A stretch of 38,563 nucleotides of DNA from Betaproteobacteria bacterium (GTDB lineage: Bacteria > Pseudomonadota > Gammaproteobacteria > Burkholderiales > Burkholderiaceae), in assembly GCA_009927445.1 (NCBI GenBank), contig RFMZ01000257.1:1-38563 (forward strand), read 5' to 3'. The position numbers and the translations under genes were made by a program. The first letter of the stretch is position 1. Each line of letters starts with the position of its first letter. This document shows, in pieces, positions 8,698 through 18,570 of this stretch. Under the pieces are notes generated by a model, which made no database searches, had not been told where the DNA came from, and saw nothing but the letters and a program-made list of their open reading frames with translations.

Positions 8698-11454
8698 TTA
8701 CTTGAGAGCCCCATGACACTGCTTAAACTTTTTTCCACTTCCGCATGGACAGGGTTCATTTCTACCAACCTTTGGGACTGCATTGACTCTAGTTTGCACT
8801 TCTGAAGGAATTACTTCTTTTTCTTCAGAAGACCCGTCATTTAACTGTGCATGTTGATATTGCAAGTCTCTGAGTTGTTCTAAGTCTTCTTGGATGGCCA
8901 GCGAGGCATCATTGAGCTGCGCTGCAGACTGAATCTTGACCGTCATAATTGTGCGGGTCACATCCCTCTTAACAGATTGTAATAACTCCGCATACAGTTC
9001 AAAGGCCTCCCGCCGATATTCTTGTTTTGGATCTTTTTGGGCGTAGCCACGTAAATGAATCCCTTGTCGTAAATAATCTAAGGCAGCTAAATGCTCACGC
9101 CAATGCGTATCTAAACTATACAAAAATACTGAGCGCTCAAAAGCGTCAAAAGACGAACGATCCGCTAATTCAATTTTGGCCTGATAGGCACTTTCTACCG
9201 CTTCATGAACCCAGGCCTTTACATCCTCGACCTCAACCTCATTGGCAGAATGAATTCTATCCTGCAAGAGTAAATGAATGCCCCACTCAGCCTGTAATTC
9301 ACGCTCTAAACCAGCAATATCCCATTGTTCGGGTAAAGACTCGGCTGATAAATAAGTCGCCACAACCTCGCCAAATACATCTGCTCTTAGATTTGCAACT
9401 AAGTCATTCACACCTTGCGCCTCTAAAACTTGATTACGTAATTGATAGGTTTCACGACGTTGGTCATTTGCCACATCGTCATACTCTAATAATTGTTTTC
9501 GGATATCAAAGTTACGACCCTCTACTTTTCGCTGGGCAGACTCAATCGCTCGAGAAACCATACCCGCTTCGATAGGTTCGCCATCGGGCATTTTTAAACG
9601 ATCCATCACACTACGCAATCGTTCCCCAGCAAAAATTCGCAGTAAGTCATCGTCTAAAGATAAATAGAAGCGGGACGACCCTGGATCACCCTGACGTCCG
9701 GATCGACCTCTTAATTGATTATCAATTCGACGACTTTCATGCCGCTCCGTACCAATAATGTGTAACCCGCCACACGCTACAACCTGTTCATGCAAACTTT
9801 GCCATTCGTTTTCGAGTTGCGTAATTTGCGCTTGTTTTTGGGCCTCACCAATACTCGTGTCTGCCTCTACAAACACAACCTGCTTTTCGAGGTTGCCACC
9901 CAAAACAATATCCGTTCCACGACCCGCCATATTAGTGGCAATGGTAATCATCTTGGGCCGACCCGCTTGAGCAATAATCTCAGCCTCGCGCGCATGCTGC
10001 TTCGCATTTAACACTTGATGGGGTAAATTAGCCTTGGTTAAGTATTGAGAAATCAGCTCAGAATTCTCAATCGACGTTGTACCAACTAATGTCGGTTGAC
10101 CACGTTCATAACATTCCTTGATTTCATTAATAACAGCCTTATATCTTTCCTGCGAGGTTTTATATATCTGATCCTGCTTATCAAGCCGTTTGCTGATCCG
10201 ATTTGGCGGAATGACCACTGTTTCTAAGCCATAAATCTCTTGAAACTCATAGGCTTCGGTATCAGCAGTTCCTGTCATTCCCGATAACTTGCGATACATT
10301 CTGAAATAATTCTGGAAAGTAATGGTTGCCATAGTCTGATTTTCATTTTGTATGGCAACGCCTTCTTTTGCTTCAACGGCCTGATGTAAGCCGTCCGACC
10401 ACCTCCTGCCAGTCATTAATCTGCCAGTAAACTCATCAACAATAATGACCTCATTATTCTGAACTACATAGTGCTGGTCCCGATTAAAAAGTGTATGGGC
10501 TCTGAGCGTGGCTGTTAGGTGATGCATGAGCGCAATGTTTTGAGGGGCATATAAAGAATCCCCCTCTTTTAATAAGCCAATTTGCACGAGCACATTTTCA
10601 GATTTTTCATGCCCACTTTCGGTCAGAAATACCTGTTGTGACTTTTCATCAATGACATAATCTCCAGGCTTTTCAACGCCGGTACCGTCCGATTTTTCCT
10701 CCCCAATTTGTCGCTCTAAATAGGAAGGTAAAACGTTCATCTTGATATAAACCTCAGTGTGATCATCCGCTTGCCCTGAAATAATCAGAGGCGTTCTGGC
10801 CTCATCAATCAGAATCGAATCGACCTCATCAACAATGGCATAGTTCAAGCCACGCTGAACGCGCTGGCCGATATCATGCACCATGTTGTCTCTTAAATAA
10901 TCAAAACCGAATTCATTATTGGTTCCATAGGTAATGTCAGCTGCATAAGCAGCTTGCTTTTCTTCATGGCTCATCTGGGAGAGGTTAATACCTACAGTCA
11001 ACCCTAAAAACCCATAAATCTTTCCCATCCACTCAGCATCACGCTTAGCCAAGTAGTCATTAACGGTAATAACGTGTACGCCTTGCCCAGTTAAGGCATT
11101 TAAAAAGACCGGCAGGGTCGCTGTTAGAGTTTTGCCCTCACCAGTACCCATTTCTGCAATTTTTCCCTCATGTAAGGCGATACCTCCCTTGAACTGGACA
11201 TCAAAATGTCGCATTTTCATAACCCGCTTACCAGCCTCGCGTACTAGCGCAAATGCCTCAGGCAAAATGGCGTCTAAGGTCGCGCCAGCGGCTACTCTCG
11301 ACTTTAATTCAAGCGTTTTAGCTTGTAATAAAGCATCCGATAAGCCTTCAAATTCAGCCTCAAAGGAGTTTACTTGCACCACAGTTTTGCGGTATTGTTT
11401 TAGGAGGCGGTCATTTCGACTGCCAATGAGCTTCTTTAATAGTCCTGATACCAT
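8698..11454 (-). CDS. secA: Preprotein translocase ATPase SecA
   Basis: SecA is the motor ATPase that drives Sec-dependent export of preproteins through SecYEG. The 918-residue protein contains Walker A MGTGEGKT (residues 102-109), the DEAD-type [16 protein letters not shown], the [13 protein letters not shown] helicase motif, and a C-terminal SEC-C zinc domain ([15 protein letters not shown]) that binds SecB and phospholipid. The Met at 11454 ([15 protein letters not shown]) is chosen over the longer frame beginning at 11496, since SecA proteins start in this region and an AAGA stretch precedes it. No frameshift or loss is seen. No secM-like leader gene was recognised upstream. Confidence 0.96.
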   Translation of the reverse strand: MVSGLLKKLIGSRNDRLLKQYRKTVVQVNSFEAEFEGLSDALLQAKTLELKSRVAAGATLDAILPEAFALVREAGKRVMKMRHFDVQFKGGIALHEGKIAEMGTGEGKTLTATLPVFLNALTGQGVHVITVNDYLAKRDAEWMGKIYGFLGLTVGINLSQMSHEEKQAAYAADITYGTNNEFGFDYLRDNMVHDIGQRVQRGLNYAIVDEVDSILIDEARTPLIISGQADDHTEVYIKMNVLPSYLERQIGEEKSDGTGVEKPGDYVIDEKSQQVFLTESGHEKSENVLVQIGLLKEGDSLYAPQNIALMHHLTATLRAHTLFNRDQHYVVQNNEVIIVDEFTGRLMTGRRWSDGLHQAVEAKEGVAIQNENQTMATITFQNYFRMYRKLSGMTGTADTEAYEFQEIYGLETVVIPPNRISKRLDKQDQIYKTSQERYKAVINEIKECYERGQPTLVGTTSIENSELISQYLTKANLPHQVLNAKQHAREAEIIAQAGRPKMITIATNMAGRGTDIVLGGNLEKQVVFVEADTSIGEAQKQAQITQLENEWQSLHEQVVACGGLHIIGTERHESRRIDNQLRGRSGRQGDPGSSRFYLSLDDDLLRIFAGERLRSVMDRLKMPDGEPIEAGMVSRAIESAQRKVEGRNFDIRKQLLEYDDVANDQRRETYQLRNQVLEAQGVNDLVANLRADVFGEVVATYLSAESLPEQWDIAGLERELQAEWGIHLLLQDRIHSANEVEVEDVKAWVHEAVESAYQAKIELADRSSFDAFERSVFLYSLDTHWREHLAALDYLRQGIHLRGYAQKDPKQEYRREAFELYAELLQSVKRDVTRTIMTVKIQSAAQLNDASLAIQEDLEQLRDLQYQHAQLNDGSSEEKEVIPSEVQTRVNAVPKVGRNEPCPCGSGKKFKQCHGALK

Positions 11455-11482
11455 GATTTTCTTAGAATAAATGTAACTTATG

Positions 11483-11510
11483 AGTTTATCATTCAAGTGT
11501 TGATTACCAA
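11483..11510 (-). promoter_or_regulatory. Possible secA promoter
   Basis: On the minus strand, TTGGTA (11510-11505) and TAAACT (11488-11483) are separated by 16 bases. Each matches 4 of 6 consensus positions. They lie about 30 bases before the secA ATG in an AT-rich gap between divergent genes. Confidence 0.3.
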
Positions 11511-11512
11511 TG

Positions 11513-11534
11513 AATCCGTATAAAAAAACGGATT
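11513..11534. repeat. Inverted repeat upstream of the secA promoter
   Basis: A perfect 7-base inverted repeat, AATCCGT and ACGGATT, is separated by 8 bases (ATAAAAAA). It lies 3 bases upstream of the proposed secA -35 element, in the divergent secA/DciA gap. It could be an operator or a weak hairpin; no regulator can be named. Confidence 0.4.
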
Positions 11535-11617
11535 ATTTTGATGCTTTAAAGGTCTTTATTACGAAACGAATCCCCCTAAGCCATCACATTTCCACTTGAA
11601 GCTATTTTCAGCCTGAC

Positions 11618-11646
11618 TTGATTGCGAAAATTATTATTCATACTAA
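11618..11646 (+). promoter_or_regulatory. Possible promoter of the DciA-like gene
   Basis: TTGATT (11618-11623) and TACTAA (11641-11646) are separated by 17 bases. The -35 is a fair match and the -10 a poor one (3 of 6). The start codon at 11662 follows closely, so the leader would be very short. Confidence 0.25.
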
Positions 11647-11661
11647 ACAGTTTCAGATCCC

Positions 11662-12150
11662 ATGATACCAAGTCACAAAAGATCCGATCAGCCCCAAGCA
11701 ATTGGCGAGGCTTTCTTGCAAGAGGGCAGTCTAATCTCTATTCTTGGTCAAATTGAAGATCGTCAGAAAATTCAGGCTAGTCTATATGAAGCTCTGGAAA
11801 TTTTAGAACTTGGGCATTTTGCACCAGAAATTTCTTTAGGCGGGATCTCCCAAGAAGGTGATATCAAACTTCTGACTAAATATGCCACCATCGTTTCAAA
11901 ACTCAAAAATAAATTGCCAAGCCTTCTGCACTACCTCAGAGAGTCTGGCTGCCAAATCACAGGTATTAGCCTGCGAGTCTCGCCTAGCGCAATGAGCCCA
12001 GCAATCATCGATGAACCACCTAAAAAAGATTCTCCGGTGATGAGTCCGGTAGCTAAAGAGGCTTGGCGCGCACTCCTAACAGAAACAGAACCGGACTCAA
12101 CAGTCCACAACGCTATTGTCCAATTATTGAAGAATAATCCATCCGTTTGA
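11662..12150 (+). CDS. DciA-like protein (DUF721 family)
   Basis: This 162-residue soluble protein is transcribed away from secA. I assign it to the DUF721/DciA family from its position (between secA and lpxC in Burkholderiales) and from the pattern of an N-terminal helix, a strand-rich core GDIKLLTKYATIVSKLKNKLPSLL, and the ending ESGCQITGISLRVSP, which fits the KH-like fold of the family. DciA proteins help load or operate the replicative helicase DnaB in bacteria lacking DnaC. The C-terminal 50 residues are Pro/Ser-rich and variable. The similarity is modest, so the call rests partly on synteny. Confidence 0.6.
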   Translation: MIPSHKRSDQPQAIGEAFLQEGSLISILGQIEDRQKIQASLYEALEILELGHFAPEISLGGISQEGDIKLLTKYATIVSKLKNKLPSLLHYLRESGCQITGISLRVSPSAMSPAIIDEPPKKDSPVMSPVAKEAWRALLTETEPDSTVHNAIVQLLKNNPSV

Positions 12151-12321
12151 TGTGTCTTGCGGGGAGCAGGACCTACTTGTAAAGCCTATGCCCTAAGATA
12201 TCTTCAAGCAACCGCTATATAAATGGGTTCTCGGAGTCAATCAATGAAATAACAATATGAGTCTAAATTACGTGTTTTCTAAACTACGCTTTCGTCCAGT
12301 TGGGTCAAAAAAGCTGAGTGT

Positions 12322-13239
12322 TTAATTGACTTCCGACTCTACTAAGTCCTGATAGGCTTTAGGCACTAGATTAATCTGATCAAATGAAACAATCGTAAAG
12401 CTCTCCGGCTTAGAGAAAAGTTTTCTCAGTAAGGCGTTATTAAGCGCATGGCCTGATTTTTCTGCTGTGTAAACACCAATAATAGGATGTCCGGCAAGAT
12501 ATAAATCCCCAATTGCATCTAAAATTTTATGCCTTACAAACTCGTCATCAAAGCGTAATTCTTCATTATTTAAGATTCGGTGCTCATCAAGCACAATCGC
12601 ATTATCTAAGCTACCACCACGCGCCAAACCAATCTCCCGTAAAGCCTCCACTTCATGGGCAAAGCCAAAAGTACGTGCCCTACCAATTTCCTTTACATAG
12701 GTAGTTTGGGCAAAATCAACGATACAGTGTTGGCCTGTTTTATCTAATGCTGGGTGTTTAAAGTCAATTGTAAAATCTAGCTTGAATCCCCAAAAAGGCT
12801 CAAGGCGTGCCAGCTTATCACCGTCCATGACTTCAACTAATTGATTGATCTGAATAAACTGTCTAGGCCTGGATTGCTCTTCAAAACCAGCTGATTGCAA
12901 TAAGAATAAGAAAGATGCGGCGCTACCGTCCATAATTGGAATTTCTTCGCCATCAATCTCAACAATCAGGTTATCGATCCCAAGTCCTGCACAGGCGGAC
13001 ATCAAATGCTCTACAGTAGATATCCGGTGCGACCCAATTTGTAAAACACTCGCTAATCTAGTGTCCGTCACATTCTCGGCTTTAGCAGGAATGAAAGTTT
13101 GTGGCTCTTGATCTATTCGAATAAATACAATACCAGTGTCAACTGGTGCGGGTTTTAAATAAAGATTTGATTTATTTCCAGAATGTAAACCAATACCTAC
13201 CGTTTGAATCGGCTTGGCAATCGTTTTTTGATTTAACAT
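12322..13239 (-). CDS. lpxC: UDP-3-O-acyl-N-acetylglucosamine deacetylase
   Basis: LpxC is the zinc-dependent deacetylase that commits UDP-acyl-GlcNAc to lipid A synthesis, so the cell has a lipopolysaccharide outer membrane. The zinc ligands are visible: His78 in STVEHLM, and His237 and Asp241 in [16 protein letters not shown]. The catalytic Glu77 precedes the first ligand. The length of 305 is standard and the N-terminus [13 protein letters not shown] is canonical. It is the last gene of the dcw-type array, 35 bases after the peroxiredoxin gene, and is intact. Confidence 0.95.
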   Translation of the reverse strand: MLNQKTIAKPIQTVGIGLHSGNKSNLYLKPAPVDTGIVFIRIDQEPQTFIPAKAENVTDTRLASVLQIGSHRISTVEHLMSACAGLGIDNLIVEIDGEEIPIMDGSAASFLFLLQSAGFEEQSRPRQFIQINQLVEVMDGDKLARLEPFWGFKLDFTIDFKHPALDKTGQHCIVDFAQTTYVKEIGRARTFGFAHEVEALREIGLARGGSLDNAIVLDEHRILNNEELRFDDEFVRHKILDAIGDLYLAGHPIIGVYTAEKSGHALNNALLRKLFSKPESFTIVSFDQINLVPKAYQDLVESEVN

Positions 13240-13274
13240 CCTACTATTTTCGCACCAGTGACTGCACTATTCGA

Positions 13275-13774
13275 TTAAAGCGCTTTAATGGCCGAAGCAG
13301 CGTCACTTACTTCAAACTTACCAGCGGCTTCTACTGCTAAGTGCTTTACCACGCCATTATCTAAAATCATCAAATAACGTTGTGAGCGAACACCTAAACC
13401 TCTGGCAACTAAATCTAGCTCAAGGCCTAAGTTTTTAGTGAACTCGCCACTACCATCAGCCATCATTCGAACTTTTTTTCCAACATGTAAATCTTTGCCC
13501 CAAGCGCCCATGACGAATGCATCATTTACTGCCACACACCAATCTCATCAACGCCTTTAGCTTTAATGGCTTGCTCATGCTCTACATACCCAGGAACATG
13601 CTGTGCTGAACAAGTCGGCGTGAAGGCTCCAGGTAGTCCGAAAACAACAATTTTTTTTCCTTTAGTAATTTCACTCACTTGAAATGCATTGGGCCCAATC
13701 GTGCAACCCGGTGTTTCTTCTGCAATAAATTCATAAATTGTGGCATTTGGTACTGCTTGATTTGATTGAATCAT
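13275..13774 (-). pseudogene. Peroxiredoxin (AhpC/TSA, Prx5-type), frameshifted
   Basis: A thiol peroxidase that would reduce hydroperoxides with glutathione/glutaredoxin or thioredoxin. The first frame (13526-13774) has the active-site GAFTPTCSAQHVPGY with peroxidatic Cys55. The second frame (ending at 13275) starts within VNDAFVMGAWGKD and runs to the normal C-terminus. The frames break at 13541-13542. On the coding strand, one extra T in the pair before GG gives GVDEIWCVAVNDAF, the family sequence, and a 166-residue protein. Everything else is conserved, so a missing base in the read is as likely as a real mutation. A good ribosome binding site (GGAGAGAG) precedes the ATG. The gene sits between ftsZ and lpxC, as in related Burkholderiales. 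Confidence 0.85.
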
Positions 13775-13804
13775 TTACTCTCTCCTGTTAAAAATTGAAT
13801 TACT

Positions 13805-13866
13805 ACGAATTACTGATAGTAGCGCAGTCGTCGTCGTCAGGAGGTAACGCCACGATCAGTATTCGT
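13805..13866. repeat. Imperfect inverted repeat between ftsZ and the peroxiredoxin gene
   Basis: ACGAATTACTGAT (13805-13817) pairs with ATCAGTATTCGT (13855-13866), a 12-base match with one bulged T. The 37-base interior contains four consecutive GTC triplets (13827-13838). The structure lies in the 115-base gap after ftsZ. It might mark the end of the ftsZ transcript or regulate the peroxiredoxin gene; no T run follows it. Confidence 0.4.
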
Positions 13867-13889
13867 AAATAATTGATTTAAAAGTCTAT

Positions 13890-15208
13890 TTAATCTGCCT
13901 GCTTTCTTAGAAAAGCAGGAATTTCATAAAACTCCTGGCCTTTTTCTAGCAAACTTCGTGCTTGGGGCGAACTCGAAGCACCTAAACTCGGAGCGCCACG
14001 ATTTGGCGAAGGCTTTAAAACGGCCGGCATCGCTGGTGATGTGCTATCACCGAACGAGCCTGTATCAGATGATAACTGACCCATTGCAGGCGAAGAACTC
14101 GCAAAGCCACTTGCCATGTTACCCATCACTGCCGATGTTACCGGACTAGTTGGCTTAAAAGACTCGAGGTTAGTCATGTGCGCCATGGTTGGAGTCGCGT
14201 TATAGGTACCCGTTGCCTGCTCACGCCAAACTACTTCTACTCCCTTAGCTTGCTTACCACCATTTAGGCCTGTTGCAACGACCGTTACGCGAATTGCATC
14301 GCCTAGGGACTCGTCATAAACCGTCCCAAAAATAATTGTGGCATCTTCTGCTGCATAACCTCGAATAGCCGCCATTACCTCACGCGTCTCTGATAGTTTT
14401 AAAGAGCGACTTGCGGTAATGTTCACAAGAACTCCTCTAGCACCAGATAAATCAACCCCCTCTAAAAGTGGTGAGGCAACCGCCGCCTCTGCCGCCAATC
14501 TAGCACGGTCCACTCCTGAAACTGTTGCTGTTCCCATCATCGCCTTACCCTGTTCACTCATCACAGTTTTAACGTCCTCAAAATCAACGTTAATTAAGCC
14601 CTGCTCATTAATGATTTCGGCAATTCCAGCTACCGCATTATGTAAAACGTCATCAGCTGTGCTAAAAGCCTTATCCATTTCAGCATCTTCACCCATCACC
14701 TCAAATAGCTTTTCGTTTAAAACGACAATGAGTGAATCCACATATTGCTCGAGTTCTTTAGCGCCTTCCTCAGCAACTTTTGATCGTTTCGCACCCTCAA
14801 AATCAAATGGTTTACTAACCACCCCGACTGTCAAAATACCCATTTCTTTTGCCACCTGCGCAACAATCGGGCAGCTCCGGTTCCTGTTCCACCACCCATA
14901 CCCGCAGTAATAAAGACCATGTGTGCGCCTTGTAGAGCATCAGCAATTCTGGCTTTGGCCTCAACTGCAGAGCTTGCCCCAACCTCCGGACGCGCACCTG
15001 CTCCCAAGCCAGTTTGACCCAGTTGCAGATTAATCTCAGCTTTTGAACGCTTTAAAGCGCCAGCGTCAGTATTCATACAAATAAATTCAACGCCTTGCAC
15101 GCCACGACGAATCATGTGCTGCACGGCATTACCCCCGGCTCCACCCACACCAACTACTCGGATGTTGGTCTTGCCAGCTGTATCAGACTCTAACATTTCA
15201 AATTCCAT
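13890..15208 (-). pseudogene. ftsZ: Cell division GTPase FtsZ, frameshifted
   Basis: FtsZ is the tubulin-like GTPase that forms the Z ring. The first frame carries [13 protein letters not shown] and the GTP-binding signature [12 protein letters not shown]. The second frame resumes at [16 protein letters not shown] and contains the T7-loop region (GLINVDFEDVKTVM), a Ser/Pro-rich linker and the conserved C-terminal peptide EIPAFLRKQAD. The break is at 14869-14871: one extra C on the coding strand restores [14 protein letters not shown] and a 439-residue protein. The ATG at 15208 is preferred over the GTG at 15211 because AGGAGG stands 5 bases before it. With both halves intact, real inactivation of so central a gene is unlikely; see findings. 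Confidence 0.9.
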
Positions 15209-15252
15209 CACTTCCTCCTTGGTTGACTACTACTTTTGACGACTACAAAAAA

Positions 15253-16482
15253 TTAAAAATTACCCATAAACCATTCACGAACACGTTGCATAACACTTCC
15301 CAAAGGCCGACTTTGATTTACCTCTTGCCCTCTTAAAATCTGCGATCTCCCCTCACGAATTAAACCAATCGCAGTGGCATATTTGGGATTTCGTAAAACC
15401 TCTTTAAGATGCCCGTTATATTCTGGTAAACCAATCCGAGCATGTTTTTGACAGACTTCTTCAGCCAGTTCAACCATCCCAGGCATGCTCACTGTCCCAC
15501 CAGTTAAAACAACACCTGACGGGACCATTTGGGTATAGCCAGAGTGCTCCAGTGAATCAACTACAAACTTGAGTAACTCCTCTACGCGGGGCTCAATGAC
15601 TGCGGCTAACGATTGTCTAGATATAGGCCTGGATTGGCGCTCACCAATTCCAGGGACATCCAACATGATTTGTGGGTCTACTAACGATTGCTTAGTGATG
15701 CCAAATTGAATTTTTAGATCTTCTGCATCTAAGGTCGGCGTACGTAACGCCATAGCAATATCATTGGTAATTTGATCGCCACCCAAGGGAATAACCTCTG
15801 TATAACGAATAGATCCTTGGTAAAAAACTGCAATATCAGTCGTTCCTCCACCAATATCAACTAACACAACTCCTAATTCTTTTTCATCATCCGTTAATAC
15901 CGCTAAGCTAGAACATAAAGGCTGAACAACTAACCCATTGATTTCCAGTCCACACCGCCGAATACACTTGATCATGTTCTGAGCAGCACTCACAGCACCA
16001 GTCACAATATGGGCTTTTACTTCTAATTTTTGACCGCTCATCCCTATCGGATCACGCACATCTTCATTGTTATCAATGAGGTATTCCTGAATCAACATAT
16101 GTAAGATTTGTTGATCTGTTTGAATATTTAAGGGCTTGGCGTTTTCGATGACACGGTCCACATCCTGCACTAATACCTCTTTGTCGCGAATCGCAACCAT
16201 CCCGCTCGTATTAAAACTTTGGATATGGTTACCTCCAATGCTTGCAAAAACACTCTCTACGCGGCATTGCGCCATCACTTCAGCCTCTTCTAAGACTTTT
16301 TGAATCGACTGGACCGTGTCTTCAATATTGACAACAACCCCTCTTTTCATTCCCTTCGAAGCGCTACTACCAATACCAATTACATCAAAGTCACCGTTTG
16401 TGTGTAATTCTGCAACTAGCGCTATCACATTAGAAGTCCCAACATCTAACGCGACTAATAAATTTCGATTATCTTTACTCAT
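15253..16482 (-). CDS. ftsA: Cell division protein FtsA
   Basis: FtsA is the actin-like ATPase that tethers FtsZ to the inner membrane and recruits later division proteins. The 409-residue product shows actin-fold phosphate motifs (LLVALDVGTSNVIALVAE; VVLVDIGGGTTDIAVF; VVLTGGTVSMPGM). It ends in the amphipathic membrane-targeting helix VMQRVREWFMGNF. The reading frame is intact. Its ATG lies 8 bases inside ftsQ, and ftsZ follows after a 44-base gap with its own strong ribosome binding site. Confidence 0.95.
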   Translation of the reverse strand: MSKDNRNLLVALDVGTSNVIALVAELHTNGDFDVIGIGSSASKGMKRGVVVNIEDTVQSIQKVLEEAEVMAQCRVESVFASIGGNHIQSFNTSGMVAIRDKEVLVQDVDRVIENAKPLNIQTDQQILHMLIQEYLIDNNEDVRDPIGMSGQKLEVKAHIVTGAVSAAQNMIKCIRRCGLEINGLVVQPLCSSLAVLTDDEKELGVVLVDIGGGTTDIAVFYQGSIRYTEVIPLGGDQITNDIAMALRTPTLDAEDLKIQFGITKQSLVDPQIMLDVPGIGERQSRPISRQSLAAVIEPRVEELLKFVVDSLEHSGYTQMVPSGVVLTGGTVSMPGMVELAEEVCQKHARIGLPEYNGHLKEVLRNPKYATAIGLIREGRSQILRGQEVNQSRPLGSVMQRVREWFMGNF

Positions 16483-17536
16483 GTAATTTCCGTCCAGGCT
16501 TGTCAGTGAGTTTGACTTTTTTGGTATCTTTTTTATTGGATTTCACTTCTTTACTCTCAGTTTGTTTTACTTTTTTGGGCACGGTCTGTTGAACAACCCC
16601 AGCAAATTGGGATGTATCGCCTTCCTTTGTTTTATTTTCTAAACGATTTTTAGATCGGATTGCAAAGCCATTGGAGTACCTTAAATCTACAGAATCAATT
16701 TGTTGTGGGAGTCTTTCCTTCACATCTGGCCAATACTTAAAAAATCGCTCTAGGCGGGCTTTAATTTGAGATTGATCCTGATGGTCTAAGTCACGACCTA
16801 GCTCAAAAGTCATGGCATTATCTAATTTCGCTGTCCACGAATACCTAGGACTCAGTGATAGTGAAACTACTTTTACTTGCCATGGCTCAAACCATTGATT
16901 TAACTGGCCATATAACTCCATGACCTCTTTACTTGTGTCGTTGGGTCCTTGGAATACGATTAATTGATTGCCCGACTCGGCTTCAGCTAAATTCGCTGTA
17001 AATAGTTCACCGTAAGTGTTTACAATCTTTGGTTCAGTAGCATTGGTACTTACCCAAATACCTACCGGCTCATGCTCTTCAATTAAGACGTGTAGACCAT
17101 TAGGCCAAACGCGTCTAACGCTAGCGGTTCGAACCCATGGTAATTCTTCAAATAAAGCTCTTGCTTTATCTAACCGTATACTAAAAAAATTACCGTTTAA
17201 TTGATTCATGATGCGTGCCTTGACTAATGGCAAGTTAAGATGCTTGAGCTGCCCATCATTTGTCGCCTCAATTTGTATCTGCGATATCGTAAATACGGGG
17301 CGCTGTCCTAGCCAGAAAAAAATCCATAGGCCAATAAGTAGAACTAATACCAGTAGGATAAATTTCGTCAATTTTTTCATCCGATCTGGATAATTCCAGA
17401 TCGGTGATGAAATAAATACTAGGGAAATGCTCAGTCCACTGAGCATACTCTTGAGCGTTTGCAGAGTTGCGGCCCACAAGATCTCCCCAAACGATTGCGT
17501 TGAACGCGTTTCATTCATTGAAATTGAGCTTCTCAT
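16475..17536 (-). CDS. ftsQ: Cell division protein FtsQ
   Basis: FtsQ is a bitopic inner-membrane divisome protein whose periplasmic POTRA and beta domains bind FtsL/FtsB. From Met17536 (ATGA overlap with ddl; AAGG 8 bases upstream) the product has 353 residues. About 52 residues precede the usual beginning, with the membrane anchor at roughly 56-73 ([18 protein letters not shown]), POTRA from about 80, and a Lys-rich C-tail of about 50 residues ([20 protein letters not shown]). A second ATG at 17380 ([11 protein letters not shown]) would give 301 residues, nearer the family norm. Two perfect hairpins lie between the two starts (17381-17446), so the true start is uncertain. Confidence 0.9.
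   Translation of the reverse strand: MRSSISMNETRSTQSFGEILWAATLQTLKSMLSGLSISLVFISSPIWNYPDRMKKLTKFILLVLVLLIGLWIFFWLGQRPVFTISQIQIEATNDGQLKHLNLPLVKARIMNQLNGNFFSIRLDKARALFEELPWVRTASVRRVWPNGLHVLIEEHEPVGIWVSTNATEPKIVNTYGELFTANLAEAESGNQLIVFQGPNDTSKEVMELYGQLNQWFEPWQVKVVSLSLSPRYSWTAKLDNAMTFELGRDLDHQDQSQIKARLERFFKYWPDVKERLPQQIDSVDLRYSNGFAIRSKNRLENKTKEGDTSQFAGVVQQTVPKKVKQTESKEVKSNKKDTKKVKLTDKPGRKLHE
17381..17404. repeat. Perfect 9-base hairpin abutting an internal ftsQ ATG
   Basis: CCGATCTGG (17381-17389) and CCAGATCGG (17396-17404) are exact inverted repeats around a 6-base loop. In the ftsQ mRNA the 3' arm ends directly before the ATG at 17380, so a folded stem would cover the place where a ribosome binding site for that start would lie. 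Confidence 0.6.
17427..17446. repeat. Perfect 8-base hairpin in the ftsQ 5' region
   Basis: ATGCTCAG (17427-17434) and CTGAGCAT (17439-17446) are exact inverted repeats with a 4-base loop (UGGA in the ftsQ mRNA). It lies 22 bases upstream (in mRNA direction) of the second hairpin at 17381-17404. Confidence 0.55.
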
Positions 17537-18570
17537 GATGTCGCCTTCATCGAGTCCGCATTGAGCTCTTGACTGAGTGTGGCCTGCATTAAAATCCACA
17601 TCACAAAATTTTCGTAATTCATACCCGCATGTTTAGCTGCCATGGGTACAAGAGAATGATTCGTCATGCCAGGAGAAGTATTCATCTCTAGTAAATAAGG
17701 GCGGCCACTCTTCTGGTCAAGCATGATATCTGCTCGACCCCAGCCTCGACAGCCCAGAACCTGATAAGATTGCACCGCCAATGCTCGAACCTCAGCCTCA
17801 ATCTGTGTATCAATTTCTGGTGGACAAATATATTGAGTTTCGTTAGAAAAATATTTATGGTGGTAGTCATAATTATTTTTAGGCGCAATAATCTTAATGA
17901 TTGGTAAGGCAACTACCTGATCTTTGTCGCCCACAATAGGGCAAGTTAATTCATCACCAATAATGCATTCTTCTGCCATCACCTCAAAGTCTAATTTGGC
18001 AGCAAGGGCGTAGGCATTTGGCAAGTCTTCTAAAGTTGTTACCTTGCTCAAGCCAAGGGATGATCCCTCTCTTGAAGGCTTGACTATCAACGGTAATCCT
18101 AATTGTTCAACAACAGCAACCCCGTTTGATTCAGGGCTTAGCATGAGGTATTTCGGTGTTGCCAAACCATGGCTTAGCCAAACCCGTTTCGTAACCTGTT
18201 TGTCAATTGCCATTGCACTAGCTAGTACACCACTGCCTGTATATGGGATCTGTAATTGCTCTAATAAGCCTTGAATAGTTCCGTCTTCCCCAAATCGACC
18301 ATGTAATGCAATAAATACGCGATCAAACTGTTCGCTAGCAAGTTCATGAATAGAACGTAGTCCTGGGTCAAATGCATGGGCATCTGCGCCCTTAGTCAAT
18401 AATGCATTGAGTACTCCGCCACCAGACTTTAATGAAATCTCACGCTCCGCAGAGCGCCCGCCGAGCAAGACCCCTACCTTGCCAAGTACCTCAGGCCGAA
18501 CTTGAACCAACTCTTGCTGAGCAGTGTTTGCCCACTGCTCATATGATATTGAATTAAGGAGTTGGCGCAA
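17533..18570 (-). CDS. ddl: D-alanine--D-alanine ligase
   Basis: This ATP-grasp ligase makes the D-Ala-D-Ala dipeptide for peptidoglycan (ddlB in the E. coli cluster). It has [21 protein letters not shown] at the N-terminus, then [34 protein letters not shown], and the metal/ATP site [18 protein letters not shown]. The start is an unusual TTG at 18570. It is supported by a perfect AGGAGG 5 bases upstream, and no ATG lies in this frame before the first conserved strand. The start lies 17 bases inside murC and the stop overlaps ftsQ by ATGA. Confidence 0.93.
   Translation of the reverse strand: MRQLLNSISYEQWANTAQQELVQVRPEVLGKVGVLLGGRSAEREISLKSGGGVLNALLTKGADAHAFDPGLRSIHELASEQFDRVFIALHGRFGEDGTIQGLLEQLQIPYTGSGVLASAMAIDKQVTKRVWLSHGLATPKYLMLSPESNGVAVVEQLGLPLIVKPSREGSSLGLSKVTTLEDLPNAYALAAKLDFEVMAEECIIGDELTCPIVGDKDQVVALPIIKIIAPKNNYDYHHKYFSNETQYICPPEIDTQIEAEVRALAVQSYQVLGCRGWGRADIMLDQKSGRPYLLEMNTSPGMTNHSLVPMAAKHAGMNYENFVMWILMQATLSQELNADSMKATS

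Noticed and set aside
9027..9575. Open frame of 182 codons on the plus strand inside secA
   Set aside because: It lies wholly opposite a strongly conserved region of SecA, is rich in His, Pro and Gln, and has no recognisable motif; it is an antisense shadow.
12257..12325. 22-codon frame (MSLNYVFSKLRF...) between the DciA-like gene and lpxC
   Set aside because: Too short, no ribosome binding site, overlaps the lpxC stop, and no hydrophobic or other recognisable feature.
14860..14880. Programmed frameshift in ftsZ
   Set aside because: No slippery heptamer, downstream structure or internal Shine-Dalgarno stands out at the site, and eight other genes or positions in the same block show the same kind of loss in unrelated contexts.
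14419..14910. Open frame of 163 codons on the plus strand opposite ftsZ
   Set aside because: Ser/Thr/Ala-rich shadow of FtsZ codons; it crosses the ftsZ frameshift without any sign of being a protein itself.
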